From Paralithodes platypus (lineage: Eukaryota; Arthropoda; Malacostraca; Decapoda; Lithodidae), in assembly GCA_032716605.1 (NCBI GenBank), contig CM064518.1, forward strand, positions 46,705,243-46,769,242: a stretch of 64,000 nucleotides of DNA, read 5' to 3'. Below the pieces are notes generated by a model that was not told the origin of the DNA, searched no databases, and saw nothing but the letters and a program-made list of their open reading frames with translations. A program made the translations under genes and the position numbers. Each line of letters opens with the position of its first letter. The stretch's first letter is position 1. Positions 41,301-52,622 of the stretch are shown here, one piece after another.

Positions 41301-41658
41301 CCCGGTGGATCCTACTTAAACGGCACAAAATCCTCTAAATATATCTAGAATAAAATGTAATAGAAGATTTTATGCAGTTTCAAAAGATCCTTAAGCAATT
41401 AACAGGCTTCAAACAATCTCGCTTAACCCCTTCTGCTACCACAGATCCTTTTTAAACTATACAAAATAGTCTAAATATAACTAATAACATTTAATAGAAT
41501 ATTTTATGCAGTTTCAAAAGATCTTCCAGCAATTAACAGGCTCCAAACTATCTCGCTTAACCCTTTCTGCTACCACAGATCCTTCTTAAACTGCACAAAA
41601 TCGTCTAAATATAGCTAGAATATAATTTAAAAGAAGTAACCGGTACAGAAGGGGTTAA
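41301..41658. mobile_element. F3 relatives with tandem duplication
   Basis: TTTTATGCAGTTTCAAAAGA...CTGCTACCACAGATCC occurs twice, about 140 bp apart (from about 41366 and 41504), closed by CGGTACAGAAGGGG-TTAA. Confidence 0.75.
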
Positions 41659-41801
41659 TTCCAGGCATAATATCAAATTGTGCGTTTGGTACTGCCTCAA
41701 ACTCCCATAGGTCCTTCCTAAACTGTATAAAATCGTCCAATGATGGCCAGGATAGAATGAAAAATGGCCTAAGTATATTCCTTGTGGTAATTATTTAGGC
41801 A

Positions 41802-42364
41802 TTAAGGGGGGGGGGGTCGTATTTACAGTATATGCTCATTTATGTAGCTTTTTGTAGTTATTTTTGTTTTCCTCCCTACACCAAGCTTTAAAAACACTCC
41901 CTAGACCCACTTTCAAGACTTATTTTTTTATTTTGTTAAGAAAAATTTCCCTTCCTCCCAAATTACAGGTTTGCTATCGCTCGCCAGGATAAATTAGACA
42001 CCAAAATGACACTAAAAGTCTTAACCCCTTCTGTACTGGTGATTCACATTTAATTCTATTCTGGTAACTATTAGACTAATTTGTACAGCTTGTGAAGGAC
42101 GTTTACTCAATCAAAGACTACAGACTCTCAATCAATCCTTTTAGCTACCATATATCCTTCCTAAACTTTATAAAATCGTCTAAATGTAGCTATAATAAAA
42201 TATAAAAGACGTCGCCGGTGCAGAAGGGGTTAATATCGACAAAGAAAAGGGTAGAAAGGTCTTCAAATCGCCAAACTAATGGGATGAAAGTCTTAAAATC
42301 TGAAAACTACGGGGGCTAAGCATGAGGGTGAAGGGGGCTTAGGTCTAGAAAAACTACCCATAAG
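41802..42364 (-). mobile_element. F2 TTAA element interrupted by F3
   Basis: Starts TTAA-GGGGGGGGG, has GGTTTGCTATCGCTCGCCAG and ends GAAAAACTACCC. The phrase expected as GTCTTAATATCGACAAAG is split at TTAA by the F3 copy 42021-42233. Confidence 0.8.
42021..42233. mobile_element. F3 TTAA hairpin element nested in F2
   Basis: TTAA-CCCCTTCTGTACTGGTGAT to GTCGCCGGTGCAGAAGGGG-TTAA. Both TTAA copies are present, and removal restores the F2 sequence. Confidence 0.9.
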
Positions 42365-42451
42365 GATAAATAACCACGAGGCGTCTCTTTAGCCGGCCTC
42401 GTTTCGGTAGTTTGCCGACTAAGTTTCAAAATCTAATTATTCATAAATATA

Positions 42452-42785
42452 TTCTAACTAATTCATCTAGGTCCTTATGAAGGCATCTAGTATTAGTAGA
42501 ATATATGGAAATTGTCTCAAAGTTTATTCTGGCTAAACAATAACTTAGTCGGTTTAGGAAGGACACGTGGCGATAACGGTGCTTAATTATGCCATCAATT
42601 TACTCTGGATCTCGATATTCTAACTAAATTAGTCATGTCATTATCTAATCCGGGCATCTAGTATTAGTAGAATAGAAGGAAATTAAATAATTCTGGCTAA
42701 AATAAGTGTTCAGGAAAGACACGTGGGGATAGAAGTTCAATATGCCATCAATATATTCTCCGAATCTCAATTCCTTCCCAACATT
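42452..42785 (+). repeat. Two direct copies of an approximately 166-bp unit
   Basis: ATTCTAACTAA, GGCATCTAGTATTAGTAGAA, ATTCTGGCTAAA, GACACGTGG(C/G)GATA and ATGCCATCAAT appear in the same order from 42452 and from 42618. Confidence 0.8.
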
Positions 42786-43039
42786 AATACAATAATCATC
42801 TAGTAATACAATAATATCGAGAAAGGAGATAGCAATTATTGATAGGGTTAAGGCGGTAGAATTGAACGAACGAAAAAACTGCCGGCTTCCAGAACGTTCG
42901 TTAAACCTGCCGGCTTTTTCCATCACAATTCTTGCCTTGTTCAATGGGAAACATTTAAGTATTCTGGGAAATTCGACATGCTCTTGTCTACGAATTCGGG
43001 TCTGGCGGTAAATAAATCACGATATTTCGCTAACACAAT

Positions 43040-43262
43040 ATTTTTTCCTATATTTTCAGAGACAAAATGGGGAAAACGAGAGAGCACGAGTCTTACCTCC
43101 TTACAGCTGGAAGATCAGGAACGAAATGAACGAATAGCCGAAAATAAAGGTCCGAGATCACCTCGGTTGTACTGCTGGTGGTTGATGGCAACCATTGGGT
43201 GCCAGATGAACGAGAATTTTAGTAAAAAAATCATCAATATCGACATTAATAAACATTATTGA
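43040..43262 (+). other. Possible terminal exon, unproven
   Basis: A pyrimidine-rich CTATATTTTCAG acceptor-like site at 43050-43061 precedes an open frame (ETKWGKRESTSLTSLQLEDQ...) that ends with TGA at 43260. AATAAA follows at once (43262). The combination resembles a last exon, but I recognise no protein and see no upstream exon. Confidence 0.2.
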
Positions 43263-45270
43263 ATAAAATGTACTTGATATGAATTATGTGTCTTTATATC
43301 CTTTATCTGTTTATGTAAGTTTGACATATCTAACATACGTAATTTGTGAATAATTAATGGTTTTCGTCATATTATTCCCTTTATGACTTCCCATTTTCTT
43401 TGATGGGGGGGGGGCTTGAGTGAGTTCTCTTGCCGCCAAGTGGATTTTGAATACCCAAGATTTTTATGCAATGCTCTCGTATCCTCAAAAGAGAGAGAGA
43501 GAGAGAGAAAAAAAAACGTATTCTTAAGCCCTCGACCCATCAATGGACTATCTATCTATAGCCAGACTCTTTGAGCCCCTATGGGGGTGGACACGAAGGA
43601 ATCGCCCATGCTCAGTAGGCTAATCTAATTATGAGAAGTGATGTATGTTATTATCAAGACCTCAGATATCCAGTGAGGTGTGAATAGGAGTATATTATAG
43701 CCTATCAGTATAAGATATGCCTATTTTTATATATATTATAACGTATAGCGAGGGGAGAGCAGCGATATAGGCCGACTCCCGTTGTAAGCTGAGAGAGAAA
43801 CCTGGTCAGACACCCCTCCTCCCCACCTCATCTTTCCCTCCACCTTCATCTCCCCCCTCCCCTCTCCCCCTCTAGAAATCGGACAACTTCTCGTCCTGTC
43901 GCCATTTTGGGGACACTACTAGCGTAATAAGAGTAGGACTAAATCAATTCCTGATTAGGAATAGTAGTGCCATTCTTTAATAATATATTTTGGCTTTCAC
44001 TGGGCAATTTTATTCAGCATAGAAAGGGCCTGTGAAATTTAGAGGGTTTTTTCGAAGCATAATAGAATGTTTTTTTGTTTTGTTTTTTGAGTGCTGTGGT
44101 ATTAGCTTAGTTAAAATAGGACTTCAGAGGCTATCAACCCTTCTGGATTATTAAGCCAGCACACTGTAAGTCAAGAAAAGCGTCAGGACTGGAGCCCCTT
44201 TTCGCGTTACTAAGCATTATTGATATCTACATAAGGGTGACTGAAATAGGTTGTAATAAATTCATCTTTATTCAAATGCATAAACTTCATACAATAAATA
44301 AATCATAAGGCATATTACATAAATAAAATACAGTCGGAATACAAGAAATATAATTAAACACGAATAAATTATAGCAGTATGTGAAATTGGGAGTACATTC
44401 CCCGTAGACTAAATCGAGTTTCCTTTCTGACCTCTGTAGACTACTTTGTTGATATGCCGAAGAGTTGCCAATGCATACAATATAATGAGTAATTATATAT
44501 CTCCCATTTGGAACTATTTATTACTTGATTTACTTAACAATACACTACATCATATTAAAAGCATATTAGTGATGCTGACATTGGCCTAATAAAACCATGC
44601 GCCTTGCAAAATTCAATTATGGTTGCAAAATTATCATATCGTCTGGCCCCGCCCACCAAGACTAGGGTAGCTTGATAAAACATAGTAAAAACTTGACTTT
44701 TGGCCGCCATCTTGTCTCCAGTTCGCTTTGTTAATTTTACCTCGTCATTATTACTAAGCTTCAGTACCTAGCCTATGCTGATCATATAATTTTATTATAT
44801 ACTTAACTCTTTCACAACCCATCAATAATTATATCTATCAAAGTACCCTGACTGCCATAAGTGCTTGACCGGAAGTGACTATGGAAACAAGATGGCCGCC
44901 AGTGGCTTGACTCCGGAATCATCTGCGTACTTTGTTAATGTAAAGACTCTTATCTAAGAACACAAGCTCGGCTTCGAAACACACGAATCTGAGACTTTGA
45001 GTTTAATTGACTACTTGCGACTTTCAGTCTTTAAGGAAGTTGGAGCCGTAAACGTCGATTATATATGGAAACGCAATACTAAAGAAGGTTTATGATTGAT
45101 AGAAAGTATGTTGAATTAAATTTTATGTGTTTATGAAGGCACTACGGCCGTATTTTAGCTGGTAATTCTGATAACTACTGATGTCTGCAGCTCCAACTTC
45201 CTTATAGCTCCAAATCTCGCAAGTGATCAATTGAAGCTCCGAACACATTACAGTATTTCCAAAGACATAT
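43262..45270. other. No gene seen
   Basis: Contains an RTE 3'-tail fragment (43545-43620, minus: TATCTATCTATAG and CCCCTATGGGGGTGGACACG), an (AG)n run at 43492-43508, and a decayed F3 half at 43978-44045. Two inverse copies of GGCCGCCATCTTGT lie 186 bp apart (44702 and 44888). Confidence 0.45.
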
Positions 45271-45276
45271 ACTGTA

Positions 45277-45487
45277 CAGTCGCGCTAATAAGTGATGTCT
45301 CGGCACCAAGTATGTTTTGATCAATAATTGGTATCAGCAATATCTAAGCTTCATTTCTTCATATCGAGTGAAATATACAAACATGTTCCTACACTTACCC
45401 ACCCAATTCAACATCTGACAGACATTAATACAGCACAGAGCAAGCCAAACGTAATGACAGCTGGGACATGACTTATTAGCGCGACTG
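45277..45487. mobile_element. F5 mariner-like MITE, 211 bp
   Basis: TA at both sides (45275-45276, 45488-45489). The ends CAGTCGCGCTAATAAGTGAT and ATGACTTATTAGCGCGACTG are perfect inverts over 17 bases and extend through TGTC. No coding content; a Tc1/mariner transposase is presumed to mobilise it. Confidence 0.9.
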
Positions 45488-45542
45488 TACATATAAATAG
45501 TTATATTTCACATATAATATAATATTATTTTTAACATCGTTC

Positions 45543-45662
45543 TTAACACCAATAACCCACAAATGAAATTAATAAAGACATGTGATTCTCCCGGGATTCG
45601 AACCTAGGTTACCACATAACAGATCCTAAACACTTCAACCATTACACCATCAAGGCAGTTAT
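45543..45662 (-). mobile_element. tRNA-derived SINE (S2-like), inverted
   Basis: TTCTCCCGGGATTCGAACCT (inverse B box), AACCATTACACCATCAAGGC (inverse A-box part) and TTCTTAACACCAATAACCC at the far end. Confidence 0.7.
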
Positions 45663-45683
45663 AAGTACAGCAAATGACTACGA

Positions 45684-45896
45684 TTAACCCTTTCAAGCTC
45701 CAATAAGCATTTTTTTCTGTTTTATGGTTATTTTTTGACGATTATATTCAGATTAGGAAGGGTATACGGAAGTCAAAGGGTTGATTGAGGTAGTATTTAC
45801 CCTTTTAACACCCACATATCCTTCCTAAGCTGCATAAAATCGCCTAATAAGAGCACAAATAAACTGCTAAAACGCGTCAGCGCTTCAAGGGGTTAA
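45684..45896. mobile_element. F3 TTAA hairpin element
   Basis: TTAA-CCCTTTCAAGCTCCAATAAGC to CGTCAGCGCTTCAAGGGG-TTAA. This is the third F3 subfamily, with ...GCTCC..ACGCGT ends, also at 50275-50488 and 60481-60687. Confidence 0.85.
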
Positions 45897-46021
45897 TATA
45901 CAGTAATCGCAATAATTTATTAGACAATATAATTTAGACCTACATTTAATGACAAATAATACATTGAATTAATTCAATAACACCACAATGATACTGCTTC
46001 GTAAGTAAGCGAAGCATCAAT

Positions 46022-46127
46022 ACATTTTCTGGACACTATTAGGACAGCTTAGAAAGGACCTCTAGCAATAATAAAGCTTCAAGCTGTCGCAACCAACCTT
46101 TTTAACTACCACAGATCCTTCCTAAGC

Positions 46128-46167
<40 letters not shown>

Positions 46168-46423
46168 CTAGAATACAATTATAACCGACGTCGCTGGTAC
46201 TCAAAGGGTTAAATCATTCTGAACCGGCGACGTCTTTTCCATTATATTCTGGCAACTGTTAAACGATTTTATTAAGCTTAGGAACGACGTCTACCCATTA
46301 ACAGGGTACACACCATTTCAATTAACCCTTTTAGCTACCATATATCTTTCCAAAGCTTCATAAAATTGTCTAAATGTAGCTCAAATCAAATACAAAATAC
46401 GTCACTGGTACTCAAAGGGTTAA
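46022..46423. mobile_element. Two F3 elements in a row sharing one TTAA
   Basis: First copy 46022-46212 (left end lost; long T run at 46137-46161; right end GGTACTCAAAGGG-TTAA). Second copy 46209-46423 begins at the same TTAA (ATCATTCTGAACCGGCGAC) and ends GGTACTCAAAGGG-TTAA. Confidence 0.8.
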
Positions 46424-46544
46424 AACCAAACTCTGAAGCATTTGGGATGGTATATACTGTAGCTCATATTTCTTATCTCGCTTGATTTCGATACAGATCC
46501 GATAGTTAAGAGAGAGTGGACATTATTTTCTTAGGACGCCATTT

Positions 46545-46735
46545 TAGTATCGATTTTAACACATTCGCCCCATTAGTTTGCCAGTTGTAAGACCTTTCGT
46601 GCCATTTAGGTGTCGATTTTTGTTCTTGGCGAGCGAAAGCTAGCCTGCAATTAGAGAGGAAGCATTTTTCTACCGAAAAATGTACACGTTTACTTCAAAA
46701 GGAGTGGTCTTGGGAGATAGAAAATAGAACAAACA
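46545..46735 (+). mobile_element. F2 element, left end missing
   Basis: ACATTCGCCCCATTAGTTTG, AAGACCTTTCGTGCCATTTA, GGCGAGCGAAAGCTAGCC and ACCGAAAAATGTACACGTTT are in F2 order. Confidence 0.7.
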
Positions 46736-46812
46736 TATAATTCAATGACAATAACAATTCTTAATTATAAAATATAAGATGCTGCCATACACATTTTAAT
46801 ATCGAATCCCCT

Positions 46813-47243
46813 TTAAACCCCTTCTGTACCGGTGACGTTCTTTTAACTTTGTTCTGAATACTGTTAGGCGATTTTATTCAGTTTAAAAAGGGCCTCCAGT
46901 AATTGACAGGCTTCGAACTACTGTATATCACCTAATCCTTCTCAACCCCTTCTGTACCGGCAACATATTTTTAATATTATTCTAGCTATATTTAGACGAT
47001 TTGACGCAGTTTAAGAAGGATATGTAACAGTAAAATGGTTAAGGGAGATAGTTCGAAGCCTGTTAATTGCTGGAGGCCCGTTTCAAACTAAATAAAATCG
47101 TCTAAGAGTAGCCAGAGTAATGGTAAAAGGACGTTACCGGTACAAAAGGGGTTAATATCACAGATTCTTCTTAAGCTGCACACATTCGTTTTAATATACC
47201 TATAATATATGTGAAAAAACGTCGCCGGTACAGAAAGGGTTAT
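46813..47243. mobile_element. F3 element with another F3 nested inside (46944-47155)
   Basis: Outer ends CCCCTTCTGTACCGGTGACG and GTCGCCGGTACAGAAAGGG. At 46944 a second full F3 begins (CCCCTTCTGTACCGGCAAC) and closes at TTAA 47152-47155 (GGTACAAAAGGGG-TTAA), after which the outer right arm continues (CACAGATTCTTCTTAAGCTG). Confidence 0.85.
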
Positions 47244-47284
47244 TTATGATTCACACTGCACGATTTGTAGAGTGGCGTCAAAAT

Positions 47285-47436
47285 CCCCCTCAGGTCAGGT
47301 GAAGGTATTGACGGATAAGCCTTTACAACGGCACCTCGTACCTATTTTCTACTTTTCCTATTTTTCTGAAGAGTGTATAGAGGGGAGAAGGGGTGTTGGA
47401 GAGAGAGGAAGCTGTTGGAGTGGCTTTGTTATATCC
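47285..47436 (-). mobile_element. tRNA-derived SINE (family S1), 3' part
   Basis: GGATAAGCCTTTACAACGGC, GAAGGGGTGTTGGAGAGAGA and GGAGTGGCTTTGTTAT match 51344-51468. The tRNA head is missing. Confidence 0.7.
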
Positions 47437-47574
47437 TGCTAACGAGGACCTGCCAGGGTAGGGAGTCTCCACTTCGGCGGCCCAGTTGACCCGATTGCCT
47501 CAGGAAGTCTCAATATGACCTCTGGATAACATTCTCACAAGATCTGAAATGAAAGAAATGAAAAAAGTTACTCT

Positions 47575-47815
47575 TCAATACTACTACTACTACTAATAAT
47601 GATAATAATAATTATTATAATAATAATAATAATAATAAAATAATTATAATAATACTGTAATAATGATGATGATAAAAATGATAATAAGTCAGTAGCCAGC
47701 CCTTACTCCCATAAGGGATAGGGAGGATCAGCAAGAGACACAAGAAAGGTAAAAGAGGTGACAGGAGAAGAACACATATAACAGTTCGCCCACTAAAAGC
47801 AAGCACTTCAGAAGC

Positions 47816-47855
<40 letters not shown>

Positions 47856-47860
47856 AATCA
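47575..47860. repeat. (AAT)n/(TAA)n microsatellites around a dispersed repeat
   Basis: Trinucleotide runs at 47581-47645 and 47818-47853 flank a piece (47690-47815) with GCCAGCCCTTACTCCCATAA, shared with 17062-17180. Confidence 0.8.
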
Positions 47861-47997
47861 ATGTTTATATAGTAACAGAATCTACTACTTATAATAAATT
47901 ACATCTCGCTATTCTATCGCTACTATAATAAATAACATCTCGCTATTCTATCGCTACTATAATAATCAGTGTTCCTCAGAGCTTTCCCAGTGTATAT

Positions 47998-48310
47998 CAC
48001 CTCCTTTATGTAGGGCACGTGGTACCCGTCTTGCAACTCAATCCCACCCCTACTCTGTGCAACTCTCCAACCCGAGAGTGAAACTTTACTCTCAGTCTTT
48101 CTTCTACTCAACAGCTGAGCTGTGGAACTCTCTCCCAGAATCAGTCTTTCCCTCTTCCTATGACTTAAATTGCTTCAAACTCCGTGTGTCCAGGCATTTT
48201 GGCTCGAACTTCCCTTGATTTTGGCCCTTTCACTCTTTCAACTATGGGGGAGGCACTCGCTATAGGCAGTTCTACCTTTTGCCTCCCTCAATCACATAGA
48301 AAAATAAATA
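47998..48310 (+). mobile_element. CR1/Jockey-group LINE 3' end
   Basis: Reads SFFYSTAELWNSLPESVFPS then SYDLNCFKLRVSRHF, the usual last conserved segment of CR1/Jockey-type ORF2, followed by a stop, a short 3' UTR (GGGGGAGGCACTCGC) and an A-rich tail (AAAATAAATAAATAATAG). It is strongly 5'-truncated. Confidence 0.8.
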
Positions 48311-48404
48311 AATAATAGATATAATGATATATTATTAATGATACATCCATTGAATGCAAGAATATAGGAGTAAAGTCTCAGTTTACCCTCTAATGTATAA
48401 TTAT

Positions 48405-48530
48405 CTATCTATCTATCTATTTATCTATCTACATACTGTATATATTCAGGCACATACCCTATAGCTGAGGGTGGCTGACTCGAGACAGAGCCCGAACAGG
48501 GACAACATAGCACAACTAATGATAGCCATA
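48405..48530 (-). repeat. Dispersed repeat with (TATC)n tail
   Basis: (CTAT)n at 48400-48430, then ATTCAGGCACATACCC, CGAGACAGAGCCCGAACAGG and GACAACATAGC: the same set of blocks as 2030, 28310, 54416 and 55785. Confidence 0.6.
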
Positions 48531-49044
48531 ATAATAGTAGGGAACAAATTGTTGGCTGTGTGTGGTCTTAATTTGTGTTTTGTAATAATATTGCTGGTCC
48601 TGATTTTTCCTAAATTTGTCTAGCCTAAGATTTTTGAATATTTGGCCTACCTCTTAGTAAATCAGTAAACATAAACCACTTGTTTATTTATACCACCTTC
48701 CTGACAGTATACGATGCAAACAATCCTTTATTGGCGATATAATCATAATCTTCACTCCTAATGCACTTATAATACACTCATAATAGCATAGATACCCATA
48801 GGATCAACGTTTTCTTTCAAGCTAGATTTCGGTGTCAGAGAAAATAGGGGGTTTATAAGGGGTAACAATAATATAGGTGAGCGATTTAAATTTATTCCTT
48901 TTAATTATTTTATATTTTTATGTCTTCCGACTCTTTGCGATAATTTTTGTTAATATTATTATATTCATTGTATTTATTTGTGAGATTTAATAGTATTAAA
49001 GTCGCAATATAATAGATTTCATAATTGTGATGCCGTCTTCTTAC

Positions 49045-49250
49045 TAACGTGCAGGCTTGCTATCGCTCGCCATGATATAATCGACACATAAGTGGCACGA
49101 AACGTCCTAAAATTGACAAAGAAATGGGTTGAAAAGTCTTATACTCGCCAAACAAATGGGGCAAACTTCTTAAATTCTCATAACAAATGGGGCTACATAT
49201 GAGTGAGAAGGGGACCCAGGAAAAATACCCCCCCCCTCCCCCCACCCATT
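49045..49250 (-). mobile_element. F2 element, partial
   Basis: GGCTTGCTATCGCTCGCCAT, ATAATCGACACATAAGTGGC and AGAAGGGGACCCAGG run in inverse F2 order; the left half is missing. Confidence 0.7.
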
Positions 49251-49313
49251 TTTAAGTAGCTCTCTGCTTTTCAAAGTTTAAATTCTATCGGTTCAATTAT
49301 TATTTTCATTAGC

Positions 49314-49528
49314 TTAACCCGTTCAGTACCAGGGACGTCCTTTCCATCATATTCTGGCAACTATTATACGATTTTATTTAGCTTAGGAAGGACCTCCAGC
49401 AGTAATAAGTGTTCACGCTATCTCTATCAACCCCTTTAACTACTATAGATCCTTCCTAAACTGCAAAATATCGTCTAATTATAGCTAGAATACAATACAA
49501 CACACGTCGCTGGTACTCAAAGGGTTAA
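49314..49528. mobile_element. F3 TTAA hairpin element, 215 bp
   Basis: TTAA-CCCGTTCAGTACCAGGGAC to GTCGCTGGTACTCAAAGGG-TTAA, with CGATTTTATTTAGCTTAGGA facing the inverse TCCTAAACTGCAAAATATCG. Confidence 0.9.
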
Positions 49529-49630
49529 TCATAATATTCGTAAACCCAATTATAATATTTATTATATTATGTCATTGCTGAAAGAATCCATTACATTCAA
49601 TTACTATAATCTATAATATTAAATGTCTTC

Positions 49631-49833
49631 TTAACCCCTTCTCTACCGGCGACTTATTTTGTATTTTATTTCAGCTACATATAGACGATTTTATGAAGAT
49701 TAGGAAGGATATATGGTAGCTGAAATGATTTATGGAGATAGTCTGAAGCCTTTTGATTGGTAGACGTCTTTCCTAAGCTCTAAATGTAGCTGAAATCAAG
49801 GAGAAAAGATGTCGCCGGTACAGAAGGGGTTAA
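49631..49833. mobile_element. F3 TTAA hairpin element, 203 bp
   Basis: TTAA-CCCCTTCTCTACCGGCGAC to GTCGCCGGTACAGAAGGGG-TTAA. Its right TTAA is also the left TTAA of the next F2. Confidence 0.9.
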
Positions 49834-50138
49834 GGGGAAATGGGTAGTTTTTTCTGGGCCCCTTTCTCCCTCATGTTTAGCCCCATTAGTTTAAAAAAAA
49901 AATACATTCGCCCCATTAGTTTGTCGATTGTAAAACCTTTCATCCCATTTCTCATGCCCCTTCGTATCATTTAGGCCTAGGTGTCAATTTTTTCGATGTC
50001 AATGTCGATGAGGAATTGGCCTTCGGTCGGGAAATTTTTCTACCGAAAAATGTACAATTTTATCTTGAAAGGGGGTCTAGGGGGTGTAATTTTAAGCTTG
50101 AGTGAGGTCTAGGGAACAAACTAAAAACCTCCCCTTAA
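49830..50138 (+). mobile_element. F2 TTAA element
   Basis: TTAA-GGGGAAATGGGT to AACCTCCCC-TTAA; forward landmarks present, the GGCGAGCGATAGCGAGCC hairpin damaged. Confidence 0.88.
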
Positions 50139-50195
50139 GCAGAATAAACAACTAAAATACGGTCGTAGTGCATTTATAAAATACATAATACCAAA

Positions 50196-50618
50196 TTAAC
50201 CCCTTCTGTGCCTACGACGTTTATTGAATTTTATTCTAGCTATATTTAGATGATTTTGTGCAGGATAAGTAGTATTAACCCCTTGAAGCTCTGACGCGTT
50301 TTAGAAGTTTATTTTGGCTATCATTAGACGATTTTATGTAGCTTAGGAAGGATCTGATGTTATTAAAAGGGTAAATACTATCTCGTTCAACCCTTTGACA
50401 TCCATATACCGTTACTAATCTGAATAAAATCGTCTAATAGTAGCCAGCAAACAGAACAGAAACGCGTATTGGAGCTTGAAAGGGTTAAAAAGGAATAAGT
50501 GAGATAGTTCGAAGCCTGTTAATTGCTGTTAATTGTTAATAATTGTTAATTTAAACAAAACCATCTAACAGTAGCCAGAATAAAGCTAAAAGGACGTCAC
50601 CGGTACTGAAAGGGTTAA
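50196..50618. mobile_element. F3 element with another F3 nested inside (50275-50488)
   Basis: Outer ends CCCCTTCTGTGCCTACGACG and GTCACCGGTACTGAAAGGG. The inner copy TTAA-CCCCTTGAAGCTCTGACGCG to GGAGCTTGAAAGGG-TTAA is of a different subfamily, so the order of activity is readable: the inner one is younger. Confidence 0.88.
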
Positions 50619-50636
50619 GTCGCAAGTTTCGGGAAG

Positions 50637-51086
50637 TTAATTCCCATTCAGTACCGGTGACATCCTATTTATTATATTCTGGCTACTATTACACGATTTT
50701 ATTCAGCTTAGGAAGGCCGTATAGCAATGAAAAAAGCTACATACTATCTCAATTAACCCTTTTAGCAACCATATATAATAATAATAATAATAATAGTTCT
50801 TAAAGCTAGCACATGCGCCAGCTAAGGATAACCCAATAAGGCCGATTAGGCGTATTTCCATTGGGGTCCTGTACTATTACCCCATCCCCTTGCTCATGAG
50901 GGACGGTAACGACTCAGTGCTTGTGAAAAACCTTTAATGCACCGAGCGTGGGTGCAACCTAGGCCTTCTGGGTGGAAGTCCAAGACGCTAGTCACTACAC
51001 CAGCGAGCCGCTCCTAAAATTCATAAAATCGTCTAAATGTAGCTGAAATCAAATTAAAGAGAAATCGCCGGTACAGAAGGGGTTAA
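50637..51086. mobile_element. F3 element interrupted by a tRNA-derived SINE
   Basis: TTAA-TTCCCATTCAGTACCGGTGAC on the left and ATCGCCGGTACAGAAGGGG-TTAA on the right. Between the arms an (AAT)n run and the SINE at 50790-51015 are inserted. Confidence 0.82.
50790..51015 (-). mobile_element. tRNA-derived SINE (family S6)
   Basis: On the minus strand GGAGCGGCTCGCTGGTGTAG then TGACTAGCG (A box) and AGGTTGCACCCACGCTCGG (B-box-like), followed by a body ending in the (AAT)n tail at 50777-50794. Confidence 0.7.
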
Positions 51087-51329
51087 AATTTTAGGCAATA
51101 TATGGATGTTTATGGTTCCAACTTCCTTATCGACCGAAACTCGCAGATGGTCCAAGGAGAATTAAGCTGACCTTTTTTGTCTATTTTTTGTTTTGTTTTC
51201 TAAAATGGTCTAAAATTCTTCTCTTAGCATAGGAGACTAGTAAAGGAGGACATAAAAACCCATAGGACATCCCTAACCCCCCCCCCCCCATTTCGATATA
51301 TGTAGGCTACAGTATATAATTTATATCAG

Positions 51330-51648
51330 ATCAGATCAGATGAAGTATTGAGGGATAAGCCTTTACAACGGCACCTCGTATCTACATTCTACTTTCTTAT
51401 GGAAGAGTGTAGGGAGGAGAGAAGGGGTGTTGGAGAGAGAGGAAGCTGTTGGAGTGGCTTTGTTATGTGTATTTAGTCTGTAGGCCTATACGTCGTCAGG
51501 ATGTCCCCTGACTGGGTGCGAGCATGTGAAACATGCTAGGACGTACTACCACACCCACTAAATGTCCGCCATGGCAGGGATTCGATCCCGGGTCTTGCAG
51601 ATTCACACATGAGCGTGCTCACCACTCGATCACCACAGCTCCTATATT
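51330..51648 (-). mobile_element. tRNA-derived SINE (family S1), full length
   Basis: Minus strand: GAGCTGTGGTGATCGAGTGG (A box), GGGATCGAATCCC (B box), the S1 body shared with 10219-10462, then GGCTTATCCCTCAATACTTC and a TCTGA-type tail (51328-51344). About 320 bp. Confidence 0.85.
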
Positions 51649-51989
51649 TTGATATCAACTTTACATCTGGAAAATAAATATTTTAGTCTACCATCAAATA
51701 TCAGCGAAAGCATCATTTTCTATTTCACTATCCAAAGAAAATGTACTTGCATGGGTAACTATGGAAGATTTCTGGGTAACCTTGATTTTCAATCAATTTT
51801 GTAAATGTAATTTCCCACAGTACTACTTCAAAGTGTATCTAGTAATTTATGTATTGCTCTGCTTCGTTCCCCTTGCATAAACTATATGTGGGAGTATACT
51901 GGAGTATACTAGAGTGCTCAAAATGGCTGATACTCGGATATTTCGACTGTCTCGAAATATTTTATGTCGAATATTGCTCAAAAAACTTA

Positions 51990-51992
51990 TAT

Positions 51993-52035
<43 letters not shown>
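51990..52035 (+). repeat. (AT)n microsatellite
   Basis: About 17 TA dinucleotides. A GTGTGCGCGCGCGCAC alternating tract follows at 52191-52206. Confidence 0.9.
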
Positions 52036-52036
<1 letters not shown>

Positions 52037-52622
52037 ATTTATATTTGTCAGCACCTTGTATTATTCAATATGAGAAAGCGAACACGATAAGTTGTAGGTG
52101 ATGATTGTAGGATAGTAAGATACGCCATTCAAAAAATGCGCTAAATTTTAATGATTCTACCATTTATTATAATATAATGCGAAAATTCGCGTGTGCGCGC
52201 GCGCACGTAGAATATTGAATTTTTCAGCGAGTCTTAGTATTTCCATTGGTATTAAAATGGTATAATACCAGAAACAATCTTTTATACAGGGTGAATGGGT
52301 TAAAGGTCAGCCTCCCCTTACCCTACAACCCTGACAGTCCCTTCTTAAGCTGAACATATGCGTCGGTGGTTGGTCACTTGAGATTTGTTATTCATGAACT
52401 CATTAATTCACTCACGTTTTCACACCTACTTTAGATCTCTCTCTCTCTCTCTCTCTCTCTCACGTTTTCACACCTAGCTGAATAATTTAGATGGGGATAA
52501 TTGGGTTACTCGCCATCTTAAAGAAAACTGACAATAGTGCTGAACAGCATAGAACAGTGGGGTTATCCATCAATGGCTCTCCGTTGATTCAAGATCTATA
52601 CCTACTTCTTTTTTATATATAA

